DNA of 10,176 nt, from contig DONZ01000011.1 of the NCBI GenBank assembly GCA_003512875.1, positions 1-10,176 of the forward strand, read 5' to 3'. The position numbers and the translations under genes were made by a program. Of the stretch, positions 1 to 6,456 are shown in pieces; position 1 is the stretch's first letter, and every line of letters starts with the position of its first letter. The notes below the pieces were generated by a model. The model saw only the letters and a program-made list of their open reading frames with translations. It ran no database searches and was not told where the DNA came from. Origin of the DNA: Desulfovibrio sp. (GTDB taxonomy: Bacteria; Desulfobacterota; Desulfovibrionia; Desulfovibrionales; Desulfovibrionaceae).

Positions 1-1667
1 TCTTTGCGGATCTGCTGGACATATTGTTCGATTTGCTGGCGGGGGATAAGAAAATAATTGAGAACTTTCGCAAAAACTTCGATGGACGTTTCAAATTCTT
101 CCGGAATGACATCATCGGCTCCCAGTTCTTTTAAACCGGTTATTTCTGATAAAAATCGGGTCCGTACGACAATATGCAGACCGGGATTGAGTTTTTTGGC
201 GTTGCTGATTATGGCGCGCGAACCTGTGGGGTCTGAAGTCATAATCGCCAGACAGCGCGCCTTTTTCACGCCCAAATGCTCAAGCACCAAAGGATAGCTT
301 GCGTCACCGTGAAAAATGGGCTCGATGTCTTTAAAACGTTTTACCGTATCCGGATTGAGTTCTGAAACAACATAGGGAATTCCGCTTTCCTTGGCTACCT
401 TGGCGAGGCTTTTTCCTCCGATTCCGAAGCCGATGATAATGATATGCTCATTGAAATCGTTCTGTTTTTCCGGTAACACGTCTTCTTCATGGGCGTATTT
501 TTTAAAATAGCCGCTGAGCAATTTCGCGGCAAACTGCGGGGCGTTGTTGATGAAATAAGGCGTCAGTGTCATGGTGATGATGCTGGCAGCCAAAAAAGTT
601 TGATACCCGTCATTGTCCATGAGGTGAAGCGTTAGGGCGTGCCCGGCTAGCACAAAGGAAAATTCTCCGATCTGGGACATGCTGAAAGCCGAAATAATGG
701 CGGTGCGCATGGAATATCCCGTAATTTTCACCACAGGAACAAGCGTAAAAAGTTTTATGGCGAAAATAAGAGCCGCTATGGAAAGAACGATAAAAATATG
801 GGAAATGAAAAAGTCCAAATTCAATAACATTCCGACAGAAATGAAGAAGATACTTGTGAAGATTTCTTTGAACGGCAGAACATTTTCCATAATGCTGACA
901 CTGTATTCCGATTCCGCAAGAAGCAAACCCGCGATAAACGCTCCCAAGGAAAGGGATAAGCCTATAGAGGCTGTTATCAGGGCTACGGAAAAGCAAAATC
1001 CCAGGACTGTCATGAGCATAAGTTCGCGGGAACGGGTTTTGACGACGGCAAACATGAGGCGGGGTAAAATGAATTTGCCGAACAGGATAACGCCGATAAT
1101 GACAAGGGAGTTTTCGCCGAGGGTGATCAGGCTTTCTTGCAGGGATAATTCCAATTTTCCGCTGAGAAGCGGAAAAAGAAGCATGATAGGGACAATGACG
1201 AGGTCTTGGAAGATGAGGATTGCAAGGCAAACCCTGCCATGCGGCGAATCAGACTGGGCTTTTTGCTGGAAAAGGCTCAAAACAATGGCGGTGGAAGAAA
1301 GGGTGACCAAACAGCCGAAGGCGACAGCGTTTTGCCATGGCAATAAGGCGGAAAATATTGCTGTAATCAGTAAGATAGTGAAACTTATCTGTCCGAATCC
1401 GCCAATTAAAAGGGGGCGTTTTATCCGTTTCAAATCTTTTAAGGAAAGTTCCATGCCGATGGTGAAAAGCAAAAGGGCGACGCCGACCTCCGCCATAATG
1501 TCGACCGCTTCAATTTCCGACACAAGTTTCAGCGCGGAAGGACCGCAGATAATACCTGCGACCAATAACGCGACAATGCTGGGAATTTTGAATTTCGCAC
1601 AAATAAGGATGACCACGATGGAAATCATGAAAACTGCGATAAGTTCCTGTAAAAAATCAAAATGCAT
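1..1667 (-). CDS. CPA2-family monovalent cation:proton antiporter with TrkA-N (RCK) domain, 3' end outside window
   Basis: The minus strand is open for 555 codons from ATG at 1667-1665, preceded by a purine-rich AAGGTAAGG ribosome binding site, and runs off the left edge. Residues 1 to about 385 are strongly hydrophobic and form the multi-helix Na+/H+ or K+/H+ exchanger domain. Residues 153-155 read FQD, matching the conserved QD motif of Kef-type CPA2 transporters whose Asp carries the ion or proton. After a charged linker (about 388-406), a Rossmann nucleotide-binding domain begins with GFGIGG at 413-418 and an acidic residue (E436) after the second strand. This is the TrkA-N/RCK fold that gates Kef and related transporters by nucleotide or glutathione adducts. 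It acts in the inner membrane, exporting K+ or Na+ in exchange for protons. The family is well supported; ion specificity and a C-terminal TrkA-C domain cannot be judged here. No KefF/KefG-type partner is visible upstream. Confidence 0.93.
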   Translation of the reverse strand, partial: MHFDFLQELIAVFMISIVVILICAKFKIPSIVALLVAGIICGPSALKLVSEIEAVDIMAEVGVALLLFTIGMELSLKDLKRIKRPLLIGGFGQISFTILLITAIFSALLPWQNAVAFGCLVTLSSTAIVLSLFQQKAQSDSPHGRVCLAILIFQDLVIVPIMLLFPLLSGKLELSLQESLITLGENSLVIIGVILFGKFILPRLMFAVVKTRSRELMLMTVLGFCFSVALITASIGLSLSLGAFIAGLLLAESEYSVSIMENVLPFKEIFTSIFFISVGMLLNLDFFISHIFIVLSIAALIFAIKLFTLVPVVKITGYSMRTAIISAFSMSQIGEFSFVLAGHALTLHLMDNDGYQTFLAASIITMTLTPYFINNAPQFAAKLLSGYFKKYAHEEDVLPEKQNDFNEHIIIIGFGIGGKSLAKVAKESGIPYVVSELNPDTVKRFKDIEPIFHGDASYPLVLEHLGVKKARCLAIMTSDPTGSRAIISNAKKLNPGLHIVVRTRFLSEITGLKELGADDVIPEEFETSIEVFAKVLNYFLIPRQQIEQYVQQIRK

Positions 1668-1700
1668 AGCCTTACCTTAATGTGTGTTCATTATGGCTTG

Positions 1701-1728
1701 ATTATAACGGATTTTCAAAAATTTGCAA
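1701..1728 (-). promoter_or_regulatory. Sigma-70 type promoter of the CPA2 antiporter
   Basis: On the minus strand a TTGCAA -35 box (1728-1723) and a perfect TATAAT -10 box (1706-1701) are separated by 16 bp. Transcription would begin near 1694, giving a leader of roughly 27 nt before the ATG at 1667. The match to consensus is seen directly; use in vivo is inferred. Confidence 0.65.
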
Positions 1729-1959
1729 GTCATGGAAACAGATGTGTTGGTTTCAAAATTAATTAACTTAGATGGATATTGAAAATTAAAAAGGGTAAAA
1801 CATAATTTTTAATGGGGCTAGACTAGTAGTTCTATATTTTTAAAGCTCTTCAAGTAAAAATTTCCATTTCTAAGTTTAAGCCTATACTCATACTCTTATA
1901 AGTGCAAAATAAATTTTTCATCTGTTAACTTATCATATCACATTGTTATTTTGATTTAA
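1729..1959. other. AT-rich intergenic spacer between antiporter and toxin-antitoxin genes
   Basis: This 231-bp stretch is much richer in A+T than the neighbouring ffh and antiporter genes, with long A and T runs. I see no ORF with a ribosome binding site, no RNA gene and no convincing transposon end. With the equally AT-rich toxin-antitoxin genes it forms one compositional block (about 1730-2730), suggesting the block arrived together. Confidence 0.5.
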
Positions 1960-1988
1960 TTGACAAGTAACGCAATTTACGTTACTTT
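1960..1988 (+). promoter_or_regulatory. Promoter/operator of the toxin-antitoxin operon with perfect inverted repeat
   Basis: A perfect -35 box TTGACA (1960-1965) is followed at a 17-bp spacing by a weak -10 match TACTTT (1983-1988). The spacer and -10 are covered by a perfect inverted repeat: AAGTAACG (1965-1972), a 7-bp centre, then CGTTACTT (1980-1987). Ribbon-helix-helix antitoxins typically bind such palindromes over their own promoter, with the toxin as co-repressor, so this is the likely autoregulatory operator. The antitoxin ATG is at 2007. The repeat is seen directly; its role is inferred. Confidence 0.6.
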
Positions 1989-2006
1989 TTCCTTAAGAGG
2001 TGACTT

Positions 2007-2306
2007 ATGGAAAAAATAGCTACATTAAATTTAAGAGTTAACCCTGTCATTAAACAAAATGCCGAACGAGTGTTAAAACAGCTTGGTATTCCAATGGCTA
2101 CAGCTGTTGACATGTTTTTACGTCAAGTATCAATCACAAACAGTATTCCATTTAAATTGGAAATTCCCATGGCTCCTCCTGAACTTATTCTTGACGGAAA
2201 ATCATCAGAGGAAATCAAAGCTCTTTTAAGGAAAGGTATTGAAGAAATAGAAAATGGAGAAGTTTACCATATTGAAGATGTTTTAAAACTTCCAAAGGAA
2301 ATTTAG
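2007..2306 (+). CDS. Type II antitoxin, RelB/DinJ family (ribbon-helix-helix)
   Basis: This 99-residue protein starts at ATG 2007 after an AGAGGTG ribosome binding site. The N-terminus (ATLNLRV, residues 5-11) is the predicted DNA-binding beta strand of a ribbon-helix-helix dimer. Two helices follow (about 12-26 and 30-42), with GIPMATAVDMFLRQV typical of RelB/DinJ antitoxins, which read 'lG(l/i)..s.A...f..qi'. The acidic C-terminal half (EEIKALL, EEIENGE) is the likely toxin-wrapping segment. It would neutralise the toxin encoded next door and repress the shared promoter through the palindrome at 1965-1987. Family assignment is firm. Cognate pairing rests on adjacency: the stop codon and toxin start are separated by one base, implying translational coupling. 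Confidence 0.9.
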   Translation: MEKIATLNLRVNPVIKQNAERVLKQLGIPMATAVDMFLRQVSITNSIPFKLEIPMAPPELILDGKSSEEIKALLRKGIEEIENGEVYHIEDVLKLPKEI

Positions 2307-2307
2307 A

Positions 2308-2613
2308 GTGAAACAATATGCCGTTAACATTTCCAAAACTGCATTTATCAATTTGAACAGCATAAAAGAATACATAACATATCAATTAAATTCACCTGAA
2401 ACAGCTCAAAAACAATATAACCACATTGTACAAAAAATATTTTCTTTAAGAACTTTTCCAAAACGTCACCAAGTTTTTTTTCATGAAAATAACAAAGATT
2501 TTTACAGAATATTGGCGGATAATTATTCAATCATTTATGTGATTGATAAAGACACTGTTACGATTATATATATTATGTATACCGCTTCTGATATTTTGCA
2601 AAAAATTCAGTAA
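2308..2613 (+). CDS. Type II toxin, RelE/ParE superfamily (ParE-like)
   Basis: This 101-residue protein starts at GTG 2308, one base after the antitoxin stop, with no strong ribosome binding site of its own. It is probably translated by coupling. Two N-terminal helices (about 10-48) contain SIKEYI and the SPETAQ segment followed by IFSLRTFPKRH, the usual ParE layout ending in L..fP.r. The C-terminal sheet carries YRILADNYSIIYVID and the strand TIIYIMYTASD, matching the RelE/ParE fold with its final strand. ParE members poison DNA gyrase, while RelE/YafQ members cut ribosome-bound mRNA. The FP.r..v and YRILADNYSIIY pattern favours ParE-like, but the target cannot be settled by reading. The gene is AT-rich, unlike core genes nearby. 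Confidence 0.85.
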   Translation: MKQYAVNISKTAFINLNSIKEYITYQLNSPETAQKQYNHIVQKIFSLRTFPKRHQVFFHENNKDFYRILADNYSIIYVIDKDTVTIIYIMYTASDILQKIQ

Positions 2614-2721
2614 GTTTTTTAACAAGCTAATGTGTTTTTTATGTCGCTGATTAATGGCGGCATGTTGTATGTTTTTTATCTTTTCTGCAAAAAGCGAAAG
2701 ATTGACGAATATTTGCATATT

Positions 2722-2756
2722 AAACAACAAAGAGCACCGAACAAAAGCTAGGTGCT
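2722..2756 (-). terminator. Candidate terminator of the ffh-rpsP operon
   Basis: Read on the minus strand, a stem AGCACC/GGTGCT (2756-2751 and 2738-2733) with a 12-nt loop is followed by a T-rich tail, CTTTGTTGTTT. It lies 43 nt beyond the rpsP stop. The stem is short and the loop long, so strength is moderate. Confidence 0.5.
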
Positions 2757-2777
2757 TATTGCATAAGGAGCATTGCG

Positions 2778-2795
2778 AAGGGGCAAAAGCCCCTT
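2778..2795 (-). terminator. GC-rich hairpin just after rpsP
   Basis: A perfect 7-bp stem, AAGGGGC (2778-2784) and GCCCCTT (2789-2795), closes a 4-nt loop three bases past the rpsP stop codon. In the rpsP direction no T-run follows, so it is not a textbook intrinsic terminator. It could protect the mRNA 3' end, or act together with the T-tailed hairpin at 2722-2756. Confidence 0.45.
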
Positions 2796-2798
2796 GAA

Positions 2799-3038
2799 TT
2801 ATTTATTATTCAATTTCACAATGCTTTTTACGGTGTCAGACATTAAAGCGCCTTTATTCACCCATTCCTGAAGTTTTTCCGTGTCGATACTGACTTCAGC
2901 AGGGTTTTTGTGAGGATTGTAATATCCTAAAAAGTCCAAAGGACGTCCGTCACGGCGGGTTTCGCTGTTGATGGCAACAACACGGTAGAAAGGAAGTTTC
3001 TTAGAGCCGCTGCGGGTAAGTCTGATTTTTACAGCCAT
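2799..3038 (-). CDS. rpsP: 30S ribosomal protein S16
   Basis: This 79-residue protein begins [14 protein letters not shown] and continues with [17 protein letters not shown] and LDFLGYYNP, the diagnostic bS16 signature. Length is typical (about 75-90 residues). S16 binds 16S rRNA and is needed for assembly of the 30S subunit. The start at 3038 is supported by the GAGGAG ribosome binding site just upstream and by the conserved N-terminus; a longer in-frame reading to 3167 would overlap ffh and has no family support. It lies 28 bp downstream of ffh on the same strand and is surely co-transcribed with it. In many bacteria rpsP is followed by a KH-domain gene, rimM, trmD and rplS. Here hairpins and then a convergent toxin gene follow instead. 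Confidence 0.97.
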   Translation of the reverse strand: MAVKIRLTRSGSKKLPFYRVVAINSETRRDGRPLDFLGYYNPHKNPAEVSIDTEKLQEWVNKGALMSDTVKSIVKLNNK

Positions 3039-3066
3039 TGTAATCTCCTCTTTTTTATGGTAGATA

Positions 3067-4566
3067 TTATCTTTTTTTCTTTTTCTTTTTATCTTTGTCA
3101 CGTTTTTTCTTGGTGGCGGAAGTTCCGCGGGAGCCCGGCATTCCGGGCAGAGAACCCAAACCGCCAAGTCCGCCCATATTTCCTAAACCGCCGAAACCGC
3201 CCATGCCGTCCAGTCTGTTCATTCCGCCCAACTGGTTCATATTGGGCATAGGGGGCATTTTTCCTTTGCCGCCTTTCAGCATGCCGGACATCATTTTGCG
3301 CATTTGGTCAAATTGACGCAAAAGCTGGTTGACATCTTGGACTTTTGTGCCTGAACCGTTCGCAATACGTACTTTTCGTGACGGATTGATGATATCGGGG
3401 TTACGGCGTTCTTTCATGGTCATGGAATTGATGATAGCTTCTGTTTTGGCTATTTCTTTTTCATGTCCTTTCATTTCGCCAAGTTGTTTTGCAATGCCGC
3501 CAAGACCCGGAATCATTTTTAAAATGGATTCGAAAGATCCCATGGAACGCATACGTTTCATTTGCGTACGGAAGTCTTCAAGGTCGAACTTGGCCTTTTG
3601 CATTTTTTTCGCAAGGGCTTCCGCCTCTTCTTGTTCGATGGTGCTCTGGGCTTTTTCCAACAAGGTCAGCACATCGCCCATGCCAAGAATGCGCCCTGCG
3701 ATCCTGTCCGGGTGGAATACTTCCATTTCTGAAAGTTTTTCTCCCATGCCGACAAATTTTACGGGTGCGCCGGTAACGGCTTTAATGGAAAGAGCCGCCC
3801 CGCCTCTTGCGTCGCCGTCCATTTTGGTGAGCACGACGCCTGTAATGCCGATTTGCTGATTGAACACGTCGGCAACGGTGACGGCATCCTGCCCGGTCAT
3901 GGCGTCAGCCACAAACAACGTTTCCTGCGGTTTCGCAATATCCTTGATTGTTCGGAGCTCTTGCATGAGGGGTTCGTCAATATGCAAACGCCCTGCCGTA
4001 TCGAGAATAACAACGGTGCATTGTTTTTCTTTCGCATCCATGAGAGCGTTTTGCACAATATCGGCGGGTTTCATATCCGCTTTGGAATCGAAGCAGGGAA
4101 TATCAAGTTGTTTTGCTAAAGTGCGCAGCTGCTCAATAGCCGCAGGACGGTAAACATCGGCAGGAACAAGGTAAGGCTTCATTTTTTGTTTGCGAAGCAA
4201 AAGAGCCAGCTTACCAGATGATGTGGTTTTACCGGAACCCTGTAATCCTGCCATAAGGATAACAGCGGGCTGCTGACCCTGCAATTTCAGTTCCGTGCTT
4301 TCACCGCCGAGCAGATGCACAAGTTCGTCGTTAACAACCTTAATGACTTGTTGGGCAGGACTGACTCCTTTCATGACGAGCGTGCCAAGGGCTTTTTCTT
4401 TTACCGTGTCCGTAAAATCTTTTACGACTTTAAAGTTGACATCGGCTTCAAGAAGCGCCAAACGCACTTCACGCATAGCCTCCTGGATGTTTTCTTCCGT
4501 AAGCTGCACACGTCCGCCAAGGGAACGGAACACGCCGGAAAGTCTGTCAGTTAAGCTTTCGAACAT
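3067..4566 (-). CDS. ffh: Signal recognition particle protein Ffh (SRP54 homologue)
   Basis: This 499-residue GTPase binds 4.5S RNA and signal sequences of nascent membrane proteins and delivers ribosomes to FtsY at the inner membrane. Domains in order: N domain (about 1-88) with ALLEADVNF at 37-45; G domain with P-loop GLQGSGKTT (107-115), DVYRPAA (137-143), DTAGR (189-193) and [10 protein letters not shown] (247-256); and a methionine-rich M domain (about 325-432) with MIPGLGG and the RNA-binding segment around [17 protein letters not shown]. The tail (433-499) is a Gly/Met/Leu-rich run ending in a highly basic stretch (TKKKRDKD then lysines). This makes it some 45 residues longer than E. 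coli Ffh (453). The start at 4566 fits the conserved [10 protein letters not shown]-terminus and a modest AGGA ribosome binding site. It heads the rpsP operon. Confidence 0.98.
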   Translation of the reverse strand: MFESLTDRLSGVFRSLGGRVQLTEENIQEAMREVRLALLEADVNFKVVKDFTDTVKEKALGTLVMKGVSPAQQVIKVVNDELVHLLGGESTELKLQGQQPAVILMAGLQGSGKTTSSGKLALLLRKQKMKPYLVPADVYRPAAIEQLRTLAKQLDIPCFDSKADMKPADIVQNALMDAKEKQCTVVILDTAGRLHIDEPLMQELRTIKDIAKPQETLFVADAMTGQDAVTVADVFNQQIGITGVVLTKMDGDARGGAALSIKAVTGAPVKFVGMGEKLSEMEVFHPDRIAGRILGMGDVLTLLEKAQSTIEQEEAEALAKKMQKAKFDLEDFRTQMKRMRSMGSFESILKMIPGLGGIAKQLGEMKGHEKEIAKTEAIINSMTMKERRNPDIINPSRKVRIANGSGTKVQDVNQLLRQFDQMRKMMSGMLKGGKGKMPPMPNMNQLGGMNRLDGMGGFGGLGNMGGLGGLGSLPGMPGSRGTSATKKKRDKDKKKKKKR

Positions 4567-4745
4567 AGTTATTCCTAAATATTGATGCTCTCAAATAAGA
4601 GTAGCTCATTAGCGTTACTTGAAAAAGTGTGTTACGTCAAGAAAAAAGAACGGATTTTAAAAAACGGGCGGGTGAACGGCGGCTGTATAAAAATTTGATA
4701 CATTCCGCACGGGCTGTACGGAAATTAGACAGGGGAAAAACGGGC
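4567..4745. other. ffh upstream region
   Basis: The minus-strand promoter of ffh must lie here or slightly upstream. A TTGACG -35-like box (minus, 4640-4635) is seen, but its -10 partner is weak. Just downstream on the same strand is CAAGTAACGC (plus-strand positions 4612-4621), identical over 10 bases to the left arm of the toxin-antitoxin operator. A small inverted repeat (ATTCCG 4702-4707 / CGGAAAT 4719-4725) lies further upstream. No convincing gene is present. Confidence 0.35.
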
Positions 4746-4911
4746 ATGAAAACGCTAAATTCAGTTTAATAAGCTGGTTATGGTATTGGTACGCTTTTTG
4801 CTGATAAGAAAGTACCTCTCTAAAATGAAGCATGGCTTACCATAACAGGTAACGTACTTCTTCCTATCTCCCCCTATAAAGCCACCTTCCCCTTGGGTGG
4901 CTTTTCTTTTT
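4746..4911 (+). ncRNA. Candidate structured small RNA or attenuator ending in a strong terminator
   Basis: The region ends in a strong plus-strand terminator, yet no plus-strand gene lies upstream. Within it TTATGGTA (4778-4785) can pair with TACCATAA (4838-4845), enclosing a second pairing GGTAC (4788-4792) with GTACC (4812-4816), so the pairings are nested. A possible seven-residue leader peptide (MKTLNSV, ATG 4746 to TAA 4769) with an AGGGG upstream is also visible. It could be a small RNA transcribed toward the terminator, or a regulatory leader of the downstream SEC-C gene. It does not contain the 4.5S SRP RNA tetraloop motif and matches no riboswitch I recognise. No clear promoter was found. 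The pairings are seen; function is inferred. Confidence 0.3.
4878..4911 (+). terminator. Strong intrinsic terminator
   Basis: A perfect 9-bp stem AAAGCCACC (4878-4886) and GGTGGCTTT (4896-4904) with a 9-nt loop is followed by a T-rich run TCTTTTT. It points in the plus direction, 63 bp before the SEC-C gene start. Confidence 0.82.
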
Positions 4912-4920
4912 AAAAAAAAC

Positions 4921-4950
4921 TTGTCAATCAGAAAAAGAAAGTGCAATATA
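4921..4950 (+). promoter_or_regulatory. Possible promoter of the SEC-C gene
   Basis: A good -35 box TTGTCA (4921-4926) is followed 17-18 bp later by weak -10 candidates, CAATAT or AATATA (4944-4950). It lies just downstream of the terminator and 25 bp before the ATG, the place where an independent promoter would be expected. The -10 match is poor. Confidence 0.3.
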
Positions 4951-4974
4951 CAAAAAATTTTTAGGAGGAACGCT

Positions 4975-5472
4975 ATGAGTTTATGCCCTTGCGGATCTCA
5001 GTTGGAAGATAAGGATTGCTGTTTGCCTGTTCTTGAAGGCGCAAAAAAGGCTCCTACCGCGGAAGCGCTGATGCGCGCACGATATACAGCCCATGTTTTG
5101 AAAAAATACGATTTTTTGGTGGAAAGCGCCCATCCGGAATTTCGTGATGATGTCAGCCCCAGTGAAATTGAAGAATGGTCTTCCGTAATGGATTGGAAAT
5201 CTTTGGAAATTCTTGGAACCAAAGAAGGTCTTGAAAATGATGAAACAGGGGAAGTGAGCTTTTGCGCCCATTATTCCGTTCGGGATTTTCCTCAGGAATT
5301 GCGGGAAGATGCGTTCTTTAGAAAAGAAAATGACACATGGTACTATGTTGACGGCACTGTTTACGGCAAAGAGCCGGTGCGCCGCGAAAGTCCGAAAATC
5401 GGCAGGAACGATCCCTGCCCCTGCGGAAGCGGCAGAAAATATAAGAAATGCTGCGGAAAAAATGAAGAATAA
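4975..5472 (+). CDS. ychJ: YchJ-family protein with N- and C-terminal SEC-C zinc motifs
   Basis: The 165-residue protein starts at ATG 4975, eight bases after an ideal AGGAGG site; in-frame readings further upstream would run back into the terminator. The N-terminal cysteine cluster is CPCGS (4-8) plus CC (15-16). The C-terminal SEC-C motif is [15 protein letters not shown] (146-160), a zinc-binding module also found at the end of SecA. Between them, [15 protein letters not shown] (26-40) is the YchJ/UPF0225 signature, leading into a middle domain that is NTF2-like in this family (about 28-135). YchJ proteins are widespread and poorly characterised; a link to protein handling or metal binding is only suggested by the SEC-C modules. 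The length is close to E. coli YchJ (152). It probably forms its own unit, with a CBS-ACT gene 96 bp downstream on the same strand. Confidence 0.9.
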   Translation: MSLCPCGSQLEDKDCCLPVLEGAKKAPTAEALMRARYTAHVLKKYDFLVESAHPEFRDDVSPSEIEEWSSVMDWKSLEILGTKEGLENDETGEVSFCAHYSVRDFPQELREDAFFRKENDTWYYVDGTVYGKEPVRRESPKIGRNDPCPCGSGRKYKKCCGKNEE

Positions 5473-5568
5473 CGCGCCGGAGGGGGTGCCCGTTCGGATT
5501 GCGGCTTGCTAAAAAAAGAAGATTAATGTATTTTCAAGATACTGCATACGGCTTTAGAGGAGGAGTAT

Positions 5569-6240
5569 ATGCTTATTCGTGATTGGATGACAAGTTCGGT
5601 GATTTCAGCGAAAGAAGACGCATCAATGCTTAAAGTTTCAAAATTAATGCAAGAACATGGAATAAAACGTATTCCTATCGTCGATGACGAGATGAGACTT
5701 ATCGGTATTGTTTCCGACAGAGATATTAAGGAAGCTTCACCTTCAAAAGCGACTACGTTGGATGTGCATGAACTTTCTTATCTTTTGTCAGAATTGAAAA
5801 TCAAGGATATTATGACGAAAAACCCCGTTGCTGTCAGCTCGATGGATACCATCGAACAAGTCGCCCTTATCATGCTGGAGAAGAAGCTGACGGGGCTTCC
5901 TGTCGTGGATTGGGAGAAAAAGCTTGTCGGCATTATTACCGAAGCCGATATTTTTAAAATTTTCACGGAAATTTCAGGGGTTCGCCGCGGCGGTATCCAG
6001 TTTGCTTTGGAGCTTTCCGAAGACCCCGGAACTTTGCCTCCCGTCCTTGATTTGATAAGGGAGAACGGCGGCAGAATCGTATCCGTGCTGACCGGCGGGT
6101 ATAAAGACAATGATACCATGCGTGATGTATACATCCGCATACGTCCTATGGCGGCGGAAGAAGAGAATAATCTCATTGAAAAGATGAGAGCCCATTGCAA
6201 AGTTGTGTATTGGGTGAAGGATAAAGTGCATATGCTTTGA
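5569..6240 (+). CDS. CBS-pair and ACT domain protein (AcuB-like)
   Basis: The 223-residue soluble protein starts at ATG 5569 after a GAGGAGG ribosome binding site. The first CBS motif covers about residues 7-56 (DWMTSSVISAK, IKRIPIVDDE, GIVSDRDI). The second covers about 80-133 (DIMTKNPVAVSS, LTGLPVVD, GIITEADIF). Together they form a Bateman module, which in this superfamily binds adenosine nucleotides such as AMP, ATP or SAM. Residues about 142-215 form an ACT-like domain (GIQFALELSEDPGTLPPVLDLI), a small-molecule binding fold. This CBS-CBS-ACT order is that of AcuB-like proteins, whose role beyond nucleotide or amino-acid sensing is unclear. No catalytic domain is present, so it is probably a regulatory sensor acting on a partner not visible here. 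Domain calls are firm; function is open. Confidence 0.9.
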   Translation: MLIRDWMTSSVISAKEDASMLKVSKLMQEHGIKRIPIVDDEMRLIGIVSDRDIKEASPSKATTLDVHELSYLLSELKIKDIMTKNPVAVSSMDTIEQVALIMLEKKLTGLPVVDWEKKLVGIITEADIFKIFTEISGVRRGGIQFALELSEDPGTLPPVLDLIRENGGRIVSVLTGGYKDNDTMRDVYIRIRPMAAEEENNLIEKMRAHCKVVYWVKDKVHML

Positions 6241-6262
6241 TAATGGTTTGTAATTATATGAG

Positions 6263-6285
6263 TTTTTTGGGTATTGCTCAAAAAA
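6263..6285 (+). terminator. Weak AT hairpin after the CBS-ACT gene
   Basis: TTTTTTG (6263-6269) and CAAAAAA (6279-6285) form a 7-bp, almost all A-T stem around a 9-nt loop, 23 bp after the stop codon. No T-run follows, so it is at best a weak terminator. Confidence 0.25.
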
Positions 6286-6310
6286 AGTAAAGAAAGTTTG
6301 TGAAAAACAC

Positions 6311-6339
6311 TTTACAAAAATTATTTTAATGCATACTAT
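6311..6339 (+). promoter_or_regulatory. Sigma-70 type promoter of dsrC
   Basis: TTTACA (6311-6316) and TACTAT (6334-6339) are separated by exactly 17 bp in a very AT-rich context, a strong promoter match expected for an abundant protein. Transcription would start near 6346, giving a leader of about 228 nt before the dsrC ATG. Confidence 0.65.
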
Positions 6340-6352
6340 TATTTTAATACAA

Positions 6353-6397
6353 AGCTCTTTGCGGGAAGTTTTTAACGGGACTTTTGCCGGAAGAGCT
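6353..6397 (+). promoter_or_regulatory. 5'-terminal hairpin of the dsrC leader
   Basis: AGCTCTT (6353-6359) pairs with AAGAGCT (6391-6397), CGG (6362-6364) with CCG (6387-6389), and AAGT (6366-6369) with ACTT (6380-6383). This forms a long interrupted stem-loop starting about seven bases after the predicted transcription start. No T-run follows, so it is not a terminator. Such 5'-end hairpins, known from E. coli ompA, often protect abundant mRNAs from 5'-end dependent decay; that role is inferred here. Confidence 0.5.
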
Positions 6398-6416
6398 CGG
6401 GTCGAAAAAATTTGAA

Positions 6417-6456
6417 TAGTTATCAAAAATACGAACTTGCTTTTTTTTGATAATTA
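6417..6456 (+). promoter_or_regulatory. Second, AT-rich hairpin in the dsrC leader
   Basis: A 13-bp stem with one G-U pair is formed by 6417-6429 (core TTATCAAAAA) and 6444-6456 (core TTTTTGATAA), with a 14-nt loop. It lies about 120 nt before the start codon. It is not followed by a T-run. Its function is unknown. Confidence 0.45.

Noticed and set aside
610..1680. Long ORFs of 206 codons (minus) and 333 codons (plus) over the antiporter region
   Set aside because: They are out-of-frame shadows of the antiporter gene, which has clear domain motifs, a promoter and a ribosome binding site; their translations look like no family.
3039..3167. N-terminal extension of ribosomal protein S16
   Set aside because: It overlaps the ffh coding sequence and S16 starts at MAVKIRL, directly after a GAGGAG site.
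3329..4585. Several plus-strand ORFs of 79-176 codons opposite ffh
   Set aside because: They are antisense to the conserved Ffh coding sequence, lack ribosome binding sites and resemble no protein.
4583..4696. Plus-strand 37-codon frame upstream of ffh
   Set aside because: It lacks a ribosome binding site, overlaps the region expected to hold the ffh promoter, and its product (lysine-rich, no motif) looks random.
4761..4946. Minus-strand 61-codon ORF upstream of ffh
   Set aside because: It crosses the strong terminator hairpin, lacks a good ribosome binding site and has no family-like motif.
4897..4974. In-frame N-terminal extension of the SEC-C protein to a GTG at 4897
   Set aside because: It would begin within the terminator stem; the ATG at 4975 has an ideal ribosome binding site and gives the YchJ-type CPCG N-terminus.
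4567..4974. 4.5S SRP RNA gene next to ffh
   Set aside because: The conserved SRP RNA tetraloop and asymmetric-loop motif (GGAAGCAG type) is absent on both strands in this interval.
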